From Siphonodentalium dalli (taxonomy: Eukaryota > Mollusca > Scaphopoda > Gadilida > Siphonodentaliidae): a stretch of DNA of 64,000 nucleotides. A program made the translations under genes and the position numbers. Positions 22,344-33,091 of this stretch are shown here, piece after piece (position 1 is the stretch's first letter; every line of letters starts with the position of its first letter). The notes under the pieces are model-generated. The model worked only from the letters and a program-made list of their open reading frames with translations. It did no database searches and was not told the origin of the DNA. The stretch spans positions 99,407,319-99,471,318 of the forward strand of contig CP136066.1 in NCBI GenBank assembly GCA_032622095.1. The letters run 5' to 3'.

Positions 22344-25011
22344 TAGTGATGCGGACCGGACCAGACCACCTTGGCCAAGGCGGTCCAGTCCGGTCCGGTC
22401 CAGGGCATTCCGGTCCGGTACACATGCCTGGACCGGTCCAAAACGGTCCGGTCCACATACAATAGGCTATACATGAATATGTTAATGAAATCTCTGTTTT
22501 CTCAAAGTTTTTACTCTGTATAGTACAAACTATAAGGTTACTGAGTTCAGTGCATTGCAATGAGTCCATACATGTATATGTTAAAACGTACATTGTTTGC
22601 CGATTGTATGCATCATTGTCTGTCTCTGGTGGGATATATTTGGAGCGATGCACGATAATAGTATTTCTAGTAATGCGAACATGCACTAATTAAATGTATT
22701 GGACAGATATACATGTATAGCTAGGGCCAGAATGTGTTATAACCAATCTAACATGGCACTCAACTGATCGTATACATGATTCCTATCATACTTATTTTCA
22801 TTAAATTGAAATTTAAACGAAATAACTATACTGATGACAATTAATATACAAATGTGTACTAGCTAATATGACTACTACATTAATATTGGAGTCTGGGAGA
22901 TTGTGATGGCTGATTGTATAAGTCTTGACAATTACAGTTATATACCTAAGTTAGTTACTACTATTGGATTAAGTGACTGTCTTGTGTATGTACTATGTAA
23001 TGTGGTTTGCATGTTTCTTCGACAATTATAACTGTGAAAAACAATAGAATACTCGATTCGATATCCATCCAAATTGATTAGTTGATGCCATGTTAATTAC
23101 ACTGTTTATGACAAATATTTCCATACTCATTCAGTTGCATGTTTGTCGCATTGATAGGGTGCTACATGTACATATTGTTGGCCAGTGTATGATAGTAGTT
23201 ATTTAAAACAATTTAGAACGAAACAAGCAAATTTTATATTTTGAAAATGTTTTCAGAATGCTTAATAACATTTTAACATTTGGTTTACAGTAACACATTT
23301 GAAAATGTTTTCAGAATGATTGACATATTAACATATGGTTTATTCTAACAAATTTGAACATCTATACATTGTTTTCGTGGCATCAAACGTTTAATAGATG
23401 GGTGATTTCACGGGAAGTGTAGCATGAAGGAATTGGACACATATCTCCCTTAAATTCATGTTCAGTGTATGACCAACCTACCATTCATTTTTGATCATAT
23501 AAAGGTATATTTATGTGACCGGCGCAGCAAATTTTAGCTGCATATGATTATTTTTTGCAATTTTATGACCAGAAATGTGCATTTTTTGGCCATTTTCTCT
23601 GTGCCAAACAGGAAATGGTCTCAATAATAAGGTGATTATAAGAAAATATATAGTACAAAGGAAACAAGTTTCATACAGTAATTATAATCTAAGACATTCT
23701 GTTCTTATTAGTGAAAATTTCATGTAAAAATGTAAAAAATATGTAATTTTATGTCAATTTTTTTTTATTTTGGAGACATTCCGTTAAAAAAATAAAAAAA
23801 CACCAAAATCAAATCAACAACAGCCAGTATTGAAGAAAACACCATTAAATATGTCACATATGGTGTATTTTCAACAATAAGGATATGATATCTAATAGAG
23901 ATGTGCTATTATTTCTGTGATTAAAAATTAGTGATTTTTTTAGTTTTTTGATTAGTGATGACGAAAATTCCGTTAAAAAATGTCCTTTCCTGAACATGGC
24001 TTTTTCTGAAATTTTCTCATTACCAGCCACCTTAACAAGGAAAGTAAATTTTAATAATGGCATTAGATGGCATGACAGACATAACTGTCAGAAAGTTTAG
24101 TATGTAACACACTAGTAATGTAAAAAAGTTGATTTATCATTGTTTAAAAAAATGTCCTTTCCTGAACGATTTTTGACAATATGCATTGAGGTCATATATC
24201 GGAGGAAAAACACCTGTAATCACCAGTGCAATATATATATATCACTTGGGAACACATATCAAATTTCTCAAAAACCTTTCAAGTATTTTTTATAATTCGG
24301 TGGATTTTTAATTTGTAGAAGGCACACAAAAGTAGTGTTTTTGGGTTGTTTTTAACACTTTATTCAAATTTGTCATAAGTAACAGCAAGGCTTTTGACAA
24401 AATATGATGACTTCCAAACACTGAAAGTGGAATAACTTTGGAACCGAATAAAAAATTTCAATTCTGTAAAAACTGTTATATTTTAGAAGCTCTCCTCTGC
24501 AGCTTGAGACATATTGTGGTAAATGAGAACTCATCTGAAATTTTCAGTTGAATTCCCTGTTTACTGCTGCTGTTTTTTCATCTTTAATTTAAAGATATTA
24601 TAGTGATGCCATATCTATGGTATGATGTAACTTTTTAAACAATGGTTCCCATGCTATAAATTTTGTGGAGATGTGTTCCCTGTATTCCAGCTACAAAATA
24701 AAAACAAAACGAAAGTGATTGAAGAAACTTCATTTTTCAGTGCATTTGGCACTTTTCGTGCTACACTTCCCGTGAAGTCACCCAGATATTAACCACTTGA
24801 ATGCGTCAATACATTGTTGTTAATTGATATGACGGCAATTACGCAATAATATTCGCGATAATTTATTATAACTGAAGTAAAATAATGGACCGGACCGGAG
24901 AGTACCGGACCGGCGGCAAAAAGGGGTCCGGTCCGGTCCAGTGACACCCGGTCCGGACCGGACCGCGGTCCAGGACCGGACCGGTCCAAAGCAGTCCGGT
25001 CCGCGTCGCTA
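22344..25011. mobile_element. hAT-type element with GGTCCGG-rich ends
   Basis: The ends are TAGTGATGCGGACCGGACCA and, reverse complement of the right end, TAGCGACGCGGACCGGACTG. The flanking octamer GTATTTAG is identical on both sides (22336-22343 and 25012-25019), the hAT signature. Each end carries 100-130 bases dense in GGTCCGG/CCGGACC (22350-22455 and 24890-25008). The body is AT-rich with no transposase frame and hosts another element at 23400-24783. It sits in YedE intron 1, 44 bases past the exon-1 donor. Confidence 0.92.
23400..24783. mobile_element. TIR element nested in the GGTCCGG hAT
   Basis: Left GGGTGATTTCACGGGAAGTG and right CACTTCCCGTGAAGTCACCC are inverted repeats of about 24 bases with one mismatch, extending into GTAGCA/TGCTAC. 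AGAT flanks both sides, a possible 4-base duplication. No coding frame; the interior is AT-rich with A- and T-runs. Confidence 0.75.
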
Positions 25012-25063
25012 GTATTTAGGGAAACATAGTCATAGTTATATAATATATACCATGCACACTCAC

Positions 25064-25277
25064 CTCTTCCCTTTTCCAAAGCAACACCAAAACAGAAACC
25101 AGCAACGCCACATACACAAATCTTTATCATTTTATTCATAACTGGAGCTTCCCGATTTTCTTTTGGAAATTCATTCTTCAGAAATCGTGACATTTCCTCG
25201 CTGCTGTTCCCCATAGAAGATTTAGCTCGTTTAAATGTTTCTCCGTATTTAGTGTCACCCATAGTTGAGGCAGACAT
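25064..25277 (-). CDS. YeeE/YedE-like transporter gene, exon 1 (start exon)
   Basis: First coding exon of a membrane protein of the YeeE/YedE (Sulf_transp) family, whose characterised bacterial members take up thiosulfate across the inner membrane. The exon encodes 71 residues: a polar N-terminus (MSASTMGDTKYGETF...) and then a first membrane segment, KICVCGVAGFCFGVALEKGR (about residues 52-71). It closes on a consensus donor, GAAGAG|GTGAGT, in phase 1. The ATG at 25277 is the first in frame; a second ATG five codons later is the alternative start. The frame stays open upstream to about 25505 without an ATG, so that part is probably 5' UTR. A TATA-like stretch is near 25481-25490 on this strand. 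A 2.7-kb hAT element sits 44 bases beyond the donor. The four visible exons give about 169 residues, roughly half of the usual family length. Confidence 0.88.
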
Positions 25278-25519
25278 AACTGATGTCAAACGAGACAAAA
25301 TCGCATAAAAGTTGAAGTTCACACGAGCAATTAAAACATGGCTTTCAGAGTCAAGTACCGGTGTGTTAAAAAGCGTACATGTAAACACAAACGCATGTTT
25401 GTCCCATAAGAAGAGCGAGGTCACAGTAAATTGATGACCTTTGACATGAATTTTAAATGTATGGGAGGCCGTTTTTACATTAATATAAAATGACCGAATC
25501 TCCACGACAAACGTGGCCG

Positions 25520-27080
25520 AGGTGGATCTTTCTATGTTCGTTGACCGTGCACATGTCTACATACAATTTGGTGTGTAATTCATTCAGGAGCTTCATTTCA
25601 TGTTACAATGACCCCTCATTGATTCAAATACGCCACCCTATCCTAGATGAACTGTATACCATTCCCTAACATAAAACAACTGTTCAAATGATGAAGACCA
25701 GTTTATATGGCTAATTAATTAGATGCGAAGATGAGATTGTCATGAGTAAGATATGTGTCCTTATTGATATTGATTAGGCCCCCTCTGCAGAAAATATTGG
25801 TGATCCTCCCGTGCGTTACAAATGTTGACTAACTCAGATGAAATTTTAAAAGCAGAAGGACTGACAGCAATTAACCACAAACACACCACATACCATCCTG
25901 TACACTACCGGTATATATCTTATGTTCGTCATCTACATTGTATTTGTTAAAATGTTAATGGGAGTGGTGCGGATATAAGTTGTCAAAAATTTGAACCCCG
26001 ATCCTTCTTGTAATATTATATTACAATAAAAATATGTTTAAACAAAAATAGACATACTATACCATTCTGGCAACGTCGATAATGTTTTGCATTCTTGTAT
26101 AATCGTACACTATAAAAGACAAATCGAGTACTATCAAACTCCTTTCGTTGTCCATGCACTTAACCAAAACACATATAATGCGACCAAGGGAAATTACTAT
26201 ATTACCTTGCATTTGGTTGGTCAATATGGGCGAATTAATTCTAACGAAGTCGTTTCGAGACATCTATATATAGACTCTGACATATGTGTTAATACATTAT
26301 CATACCTACAGTCAGGGACGTGGCGACAGTGTATAACTACCCCTTCACCCCCAACGCTGGTCAAAAGTTTCTACAGTTGGAAATTTCATGCCCCACGCAC
26401 AATTTGTTGGAAACTTTCACCAAATGCATATAGGTTGAAATTGTTTGATTATCCAAACAATATGGGGAATATGTTAATTGCTTTTAGTCCAATAGTAGGC
26501 CTATAGCTGGCATATTTTTGCTATATTTAGCCCAAATTTTTGTCTTAAATTGCAATCAGTTGGAAATTTTCCAACCTTCCAATAGTTGGAATGTTCCAAC
26601 CAAAATTGGATGAAAAATGGGATTTTACGAACCTTGGCTTTAATGGAAAGTTCAAGGTGGACACCCCAACGGATACCCTCTAGACAGGAAACTGACTGTG
26701 TGTGTAAGATCTAATCGTGTATTACTTCTATTCTACACAAATATACGGTTACACGTTCTTCGAGGTTATGTATACATTCAACCAAATAATTTCCAATAGG
26801 CCTATATAGGCGACTGTGTTAGGATTAAGCCATGCCCACGATTCGTTACTAACCCGAGGCAAACTTGAAATATTGTGGCGATTGGAACTCTACGTCGGAC
26901 ATTATTTGGCAAACAATATATGGTGCCGATCCATACATTTTGCTGTCAACATTTCAGTATAGAAAAATACCCCCACCCCTCCTCAATTTGGCGACCAACG
27001 CAGACGCTTGGTGAACAATCTCACCTAAATGGTCGAGGAATTAACATAGCCCATTAATTTCGTTTTCCGTTCATATTAAA
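25520..27080. other. Region upstream of the YedE start exon
   Basis: Contains the presumed promoter of the YedE-like gene. No exon recognised. At 26550-26620 TTGGAAATTTTCCAACC and GTTGGAATGTTCCAACC are short palindromes; similar GGAAATTTC words recur at 26370 and 27730. Confidence 0.35.
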
Positions 27081-27086
27081 CAACTC

Positions 27087-27512
27087 AAAGATGCAAAATC
27101 CGAATTAACGCTCCCAATTTACTATTTCTTTGGCGGGGGGGGGGGGGGTAAAATATTTGATTCGAGTCGAGGAACCCACCCACCAAAGCTCGGACTGATC
27201 AGCTATCGTTTTTTTTTTATATTATTTTTCATCACCGGTACTTTTTGGCGGCTTGGCAATGAGTCGACGGTCTCGGACCAAATTGCGGATGAAGTTGGAT
27301 AACTCTAAAAACAAATGGCTTTGGGTGTTAGAAATGTGACAATCCGGCAAAATTTCGTTGATAAATAACAGGTGTTGGGCAATTTTATACTATAGTTGAC
27401 CGTGGTTAGCATTATTGGGTAATTAATCGATTCTGATAACTGAAGCGACATTTAAAAACAATATTGGAATCTGATGATATGGCGACCATCGAATCGGATT
27501 GAGTACCTTTAA
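27087..27512 (-). mobile_element. TTAA MITE, family A, copy 1
   Basis: Ends AAAGATGCAAAATCCG and CGGATTGAGTACCTTTAA. Internal landmarks shared by the family are TTTGATTCGAGTCGAGGAAC, ATAACTCTAAAA and TTAATCGATTCTGATAACTG. Confidence 0.75.
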
Positions 27513-27949
27513 GATATGTTTATACACATTCATGAATTTGATTAACCAATATCTCACAAAGATGAGTTAGTAATAGTAATCAATAAACATGGTCACAAGC
27601 ATCCATACATATATTGGCATTTTTCAAAAATAATGGCCGGTTTCTTTCCATCACTCTTTTTTCTGCGACAAAGATATTAACGGTTTCCATAAATGTTGTG
27701 TTAGGCATGAAATGTCCAAACTATTGGAAATTTCGACCAATGTTGGGATGATACACCCCCACTTGTCCTAATTGCATGCACAACGGCGAGAGCAGGTTGG
27801 ATCAAATGGCCAGCACTAATTCTTGTCCCCGATCATATTACCAATAAATCATATTTGAAACAAATACCAAGCAGAAGATTAAATGGGCATGGCTCATTCG
27901 AGCTTCCAAATTTCGTCCACGTAAAATTGGAAGGAGGTATAGTATAGGT

Positions 27950-28346
27950 TGGCAAATACACGAACTATTGATATACCGACTTCATGTGCTCTGAAAAATA
28001 CTGGCCATGCATGGTCACAGCCATTTCCCAGCTTCTTAAATATTTTTTGCACAGTTCTAAGTGACACAAACGCTATATATATGTATTGCTATATACCATA
28101 TCAGGAATAGACAAACAAGGAACACTCTTTTCTGTACCATGCCGTGCACATGGCTGTTGTTTGTTTGGGAACAAGACACCGTGTTCCAAGTTGTATTTTT
28201 TATGATTTCAATGCGTCTTTCCGTGACATATAAAGCCCGCAGATAGATTGTTCAAGAATTTATCGACATATTTCGATACCGGGACAATTTAAAAAAGAGA
28301 ATATCATATGCCGTATTTTGGAGCGCAAACCGACACGTGCCTTTAA
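27950..28346. mobile_element. Probable decayed family D MITE
   Basis: CAAACGCTATATATATG and ATATCAGGAATAGACA resemble the middle of family D, and GACACGTGCCTTTAA its end. The other end is not clear. Confidence 0.35.
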
Positions 28347-28459
28347 CGATATAACACATATATAGGCACTCTGAAGAAGGCGGCCCATGACTGCGTGAAT
28401 TTTTTAAATATCATTTGAAGGAAAAAATCACCATCCTTTATAACCAATATAAGGTATAG

Positions 28460-28697
28460 TCTATAATATATTTTGGAACTTCTGTATGTATGTATGTATG
28501 TATGTGTGTTATAGACTCGAAAACTGCTCAACCGATCCGACTCAAATTTGGTATGTCCCGGGAACAACGTGGGCGGGTCCAATTTTACGCTCATATAGGC
28601 ATGTTTCTGACCGATCGACGCTGTATATTCCGCACAGACGGAGGCGATCACAAAGAAATCCACAAATAGCCCGGACGAGGTCGGGCACATCAGCTAG
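28460..28697 (+). mobile_element. Helitron-like element 1
   Basis: Starts TCTATAATATATTTTGGAAC and ends with a hairpin (AGCCCGGACGAGGTCGGGC) followed by ACATCAGCTAG: 5'-TC, a 3' stem and CTAG are the Helitron rules. A (GTAT)n tract near its start and a 'CGAAAACTGCTCAACCGATC' segment fill the middle. It abuts element 2 directly. Confidence 0.75.
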
Positions 28698-29259
28698 TCT
28701 CATATATATTTTGAAGACCTCTGTTTGTCTGTCTGTCTGTCTGTATGTCTGTCATTTATACAAATCTACGATTCTCGACCGATCGGGACTAAACTTGGTA
28801 CGTGTGTGTAGTTTGACCAGGCGGTGGACGTTGTCGTATTGGTGAGCCCGTGCGGCGCCCGCTTCGCGCATGCGCAGACGAGATCTCGGAAACGGGTGGA
28901 GCTCTCGACTTGAAATTTGGTATTTGAATGTATCTTGCCCCGGATACGAATTTTATCGGGTCGCCGAGCCCGTGCGATGCCAGCTTCGCGCATGCGCAGA
29001 CGAGATCTCGGAAACGGGTGGAGCTATCGACTTGAAATTTGGTATGTGAATGTATCTTGCCCCGGATACGAATTTTATCGGGTCGCCGAGCCCGTGCGAC
29101 GCCAGCTTCGCGCATGCGCAGACCAGATCTCGGAAACGGGTAGAGCTATCGACTTGAAATTTGGTTTTTGAATAGCCCGGACAACGTCGGGCTGGGTAGA
29201 GCTATCGACTTGAAATTTGGTTTTTGAATAGCCCGGACAACGTCGGGCTCATCGGCTAG
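28698..29259 (+). mobile_element. Helitron-like element 2 with 121-bp minisatellite
   Basis: Begins TCTCATATATATTTTGAAGA right after the CTAG of element 1 and ends AGCCCGGACAACGTCGGGCT, CATCGGCTAG. A (CTGT)n tract follows the 5' end. Then come about 2.5 units of a roughly 121-base repeat (GCGCATGCGCAGACGAGATC, CTATCGACTTGAAATTTGG). The 3' hairpin is duplicated (29170 and 29226). This is the layout of Helitron-derived 'miniature elements with tandem repeats' known in bivalves. Confidence 0.8.
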
Positions 29260-30125
29260 TACTATATAAAACAAATTCTAATGATATAAAATAATTGGTT
29301 TAAAAAAAATCATAACAACTTTTTTTTATAGGTAGGTCGATTGAGTGTTTGATTTGTAATATTTGCAAAATCACATCGAACCCAACCATGCAGCGTATGC
29401 GCTCAGTCTATATACCATCTCAAAGCATATACTGTCTGCGAGAAAATAAATCAAACATTTTCTTCATTGCATATTTGATTTTGTATTTTTTTTTTGGCAG
29501 CCATTTGCAGAACTATACTTTTGAAGGAAATATCACCATAAAGCAACATAATGTTTAAGACGAGGATATTTATGAAGTCGGTGTTGTTTTTGTCCTTCAC
29601 GCGAGAAAAAAAATAGTCCTGCAAGTGGCCACAAAAAAACAATGAATTAATTATGCAATGAAAAATGTTTTATTTATTCTCACAGAGATTGGGGTGCCTC
29701 CAAATACCAATTCGTTTAATCTTATCGACCCATAATACATAGGTATAATACATTTATGTACATGACTTGCATAATAAATATTCAAATGATATATATACGT
29801 TATAACATATGAACAGTATTTATAATAAATAGTTTAAATAGTTTTCCCCATATAATTATGCAACAATAAATCAACCAGCAAACTCATTCACGACAAGATT
29901 ACCATGATATCAGCGTTATAGTAATGAGCAATTCAATATAATCATAAGAAATCAGAAGCAGGCCATGCGATAACTCAAACACGCCATCAGCATACTGTTA
30001 TGCATTTATAAAAAATGCTGATTAATGATGATTGAGCGACTTCTGTGCGCAAAACTTTCAAAGGGTTTATTCGGGTGGATCACACGCAGCTCCACGCACA
30101 TAGACATACACACCTATACATCTAC
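29260..30125. other. Intergenic, no feature recognised
   Basis: AT-rich sequence between the Helitron-like pair and the composite palindrome. Frames here are short and low-complexity. Confidence 0.4.
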
Positions 30126-30129
30126 ACAT

Positions 30130-30594
30130 ATATGTAACCCGCCATATAAAATCCAGTCGTAAGTCGGGATTTTTTTACCCTGTGCCAATGCATTCTCTTA
30201 TATATGCGAGTCGACCATAGGTCACCTCGCATATATAAGAGAATGCATTGGCCTAACAATTTTTTACAATTTTAATAATTTTTTCTTGTATTCTTTAACA
30301 ATTTTATAATTTCACCCATACAGAGCCCCAGACAAACATGAGCAGACGACACTCTTCTATATGCTTCTATATGTGTGTGGGGCTCCCTGCAGGGTAATGG
30401 ATGTTTTTTATTTTATGTCCTAAAAATTGTCATAAACATTTATTTAAAAAAAATGATAAAAAATTGTTAGGCCAATGCATTCTCTTATATATGCGAGGCG
30501 ACCTATGGTCGACTCGCATATATAAGAGAATGCATTGGCACAGGGTAAAAAAATCCCGACTTCCGACTGGATTTGATATGGTGGGTCACATATA
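30130..30594. repeat. Composite palindrome (two hairpins inside one inverted repeat)
   Basis: The outer arms pair ATCCAGTCG.AAGTCGGGAT with ATCCCGACTTCCGACTGGAT. Inside each arm lies its own hairpin of about 68 bases, GCCAATGCATTCTCTTATAT / ATATAAGAGAATGCATTGGC around TGCGAG..CGACC (30186-30254 and 30471-30539). The middle 200 bases are ordinary. Confidence 0.88.
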
Positions 30595-30642
30595 CCATCG
30601 ATATACGTACATGGGTTGACTATATAGCTGATACTAAAGTTA

Positions 30643-31095
30643 TTAAAGGTACTCAATCCGATCAGACGCTCCTAAATTACTATTTCTTTGGCTTCGGGTG
30701 TAAAAAAATATTTGATTCGAGTCGAGGAACCCACCCATCAAAGCCCAGAGTGACCAGATATCGATTTTTGTAGGTTGTTATTTCTCTGGATGTGTTATAA
30801 TATGTGGCCCAGAACCACGTGGTCTCTTATAAAATTGCGGATGAAGATGGATAACTCTAAAATCAAGTGGTAATACGGCCAAATTTCGTGATACTTAAGT
30901 GATAATACGGTCATATTTTGTTGAACAAAATGTTGATAAATAACAAGTTTTGGGACATTTTATACCATAGTTGACAGTGGTTAGCATTATTTCGTTGCAA
31001 TAAATCGATTCTGATAACTAAAGCGTATTTTGAAGAAATGTTGTTGTTGTATCTAGATGATATGGAGACCATATGATCGGATTGAGTACCTTTAA
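30643..31095 (-). mobile_element. TTAA MITE, family A, copy 2
   Basis: TTAAAGGTACTCAATCCGAT at left and ATCGGATTGAGTACCTTTAA at right, perfect 20-base ends including TTAA. Confidence 0.9.
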
Positions 31096-31149
31096 TCAAA
31101 TTGAAATGGATTCCCACAACACACGCTTGTTGATTCGTATACATGCATC

Positions 31150-32410
31150 TGTGACTATACACTCTAAGAAAACGCTCCAAATTTAGTTCCCCGGAGAACA
31201 TATAATATACCAACATATAGCACCAAGCAGTTTGGTTCCATATGGAACTCACCGAATCCAAGCTTTGTGCGGGAATACAACCCAGCATAAATGTTCTGGT
31301 CTAAAATTTAACAAACGGTCCACGCCTTTGGGGTTAAGATGATTTAGGGAAGACTAGACCAATCACCATTCCTTCAAGATACCAATGCACACATGCCGCC
31401 TAGTTATAGACTGATTTCAATTCATATCTAGACTATATTCATTGGATTGCTGGTGCATGGGGGTAATTATATTGCTCATATATCACAGATAGGATAAATA
31501 AATTATGGAACAATAACTTTATAAATTTCAATTCGGTATTTCCTTCAGACATCAGAACGTCTTCGGGATCTATTCGGTGAACCAACATCATGTGATATAA
31601 ATTTTAAAGATGCATAATCCGAATTAACGTTCGCAAATTACTATTTCCTTGGCTTCGGGGGTAAAAAATATTTGATTCGAGTCGATGAACCCACCCATGA
31701 AAGCTCAGAGTGATCAGATATCGATTTTTGAAATCTATTATTTTTCACCACAAATAATATTTAGTGGCCCAGTAAAAGTCGACGAGAAGACCAAATTGCG
31801 AATGACGATGGATAACTCTAAAATCAAGTGGCTTTTTGTGTCAGATATTTGACAAACGGGCAAAATTTCGTTGAACAAAATGTTGATAAATAACAGGTTT
31901 TGGGCAATTTTATACTACAGTTGATTGTGGTTAGCATTATTTTTGGGCAATTAATCGATTCTGATAACTGAAGCGGCATTTAAAACAAATTTGTTGTTAT
32001 TGGAATCTGATGATATGGGGACCATCGAATCGGATTGAGTACCTTTAAACAGTACATAACGTGTGTACGAACTCCATGTAATAGAACATTCCGAAACAAC
32101 GACACTTCAGACGTGCTTATAATTGTAGCATATAGTATCACAGCACAATTAATGTTTACACAAACACTCCTAATTGTTTCCTAGAAGGAATTTAGTGAAC
32201 GGAATGTGGGAACCCAAAGGAACTATTTGATTCCATTTTCTGGTTCCATCCAGCGAACCAGACAGAGAACCCAAACAGCTCAAATTGGTTCTCCGCTCAC
32301 CGCTCACGAAAAAAGTTGGAAATAACAAAAGTTGGAAATGTGCATGTATGTTAATTGGGTTCTCCTAATTGGACAAACCTGGGATGGGAACCACATTTTT
32401 TCTTTGTGTA
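31150..32410. mobile_element. Possible foldback element carrying a family A MITE
   Basis: TACACTCTAAGAAAACGCTCC near 31158 and, reverse complement of the right side, TACACAAAGAAAAAATG near 32405 may be inverted ends. GGTTCC/GGAACC words (GTTCCCCGGAGAAC, TGGTTCCATATGGAACTC) are frequent on both sides of the MITE. Evidence is weak. Confidence 0.3.
31604..32048 (-). mobile_element. TTAA MITE, family A, copy 3
   Basis: TTAA both sides; AAAGATGCATAATCCGAATT at left, ATCGGATTGAGTACCTTTAA at right. It has a GATGCATAATCCG left end like copies 1 and 6. Confidence 0.85.
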
Positions 32411-32518
32411 TGATTATTTATTTATAACTCGATACATCATAATGATTCATAGTTGTTTAATTTTACAATAATATATAATCGGGACAGCATAATCAAGAAG
32501 GCTGTCTAACTGCCGTCT

Positions 32519-32539
32519 GGGGGGGGGGGGGGGGGGGGG
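32519..32539 (+). repeat. Poly(G) tract
   Basis: About 20 consecutive G. Other G-runs of 10 or more lie near 27136, 37142, 58382 and 59637. The bases around are non-coding. Confidence 0.85.
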
Positions 32540-33091
32540 TGGCGTCCCAGTGAGACTATATATATGACGAAAACTATATATTCATCAAAGTTTTGTCACG
32601 ACAATGTATTATATATAGGCCTATATATAGGCATACTGAATTATATATTTTGTCCCGAAAGAAAGTACTTCGTAAAGCATAATATATACCTATGTGGACG
32701 TATGAGCAAGTTCAGATAATAGTTATATGTGTATAAATGGGGGAGTCATTATCCAGATATCTTGCTACTATTTACAATTCAAAACTGCGCATTCTGTTCA
32801 AAAGGCATGCACCAGAAACACCTGATGCAGGTGTGGTTTTATGTGATCTCGATTGGCTAACGCCCGTAGAGATCATATTACACCAGTACAAAACCTGGGA
32901 ATTTTTTGAAGTTTTGACAGGGAACCACGTAAAGTCGCAAAAATAACGCGAGGATTATATATGTTAGTTAATATCTGTTCCTTAATAATGTAATTCACTG
33001 TAGGCGAATGTCTCAACTCGAAATTTCACGATTTAAGTGACTTTGTGAGAGATATTGCTTTGCGTCACTTACAATTATGGAATTTCTCCTA

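Noticed and set aside
22201-22686. 161-codon minus-strand frame with TGPxxxGPDRTGP repeats
   Set aside because: It runs across the boundary of a hAT element and its GGTCCGG repeats; no splice or domain support.
26087-26506. 139-codon plus-strand frame upstream of the YedE start exon, considered as a divergent gene
   Set aside because: No domain, no clear splice signals, and it runs into short palindromic repeats.
28486-29171. Several overlapping frames with RARRPDKIRIRGKIHS-like repeats on both strands (also 42772-43935)
   Set aside because: By-products of the 121-base Helitron minisatellite.
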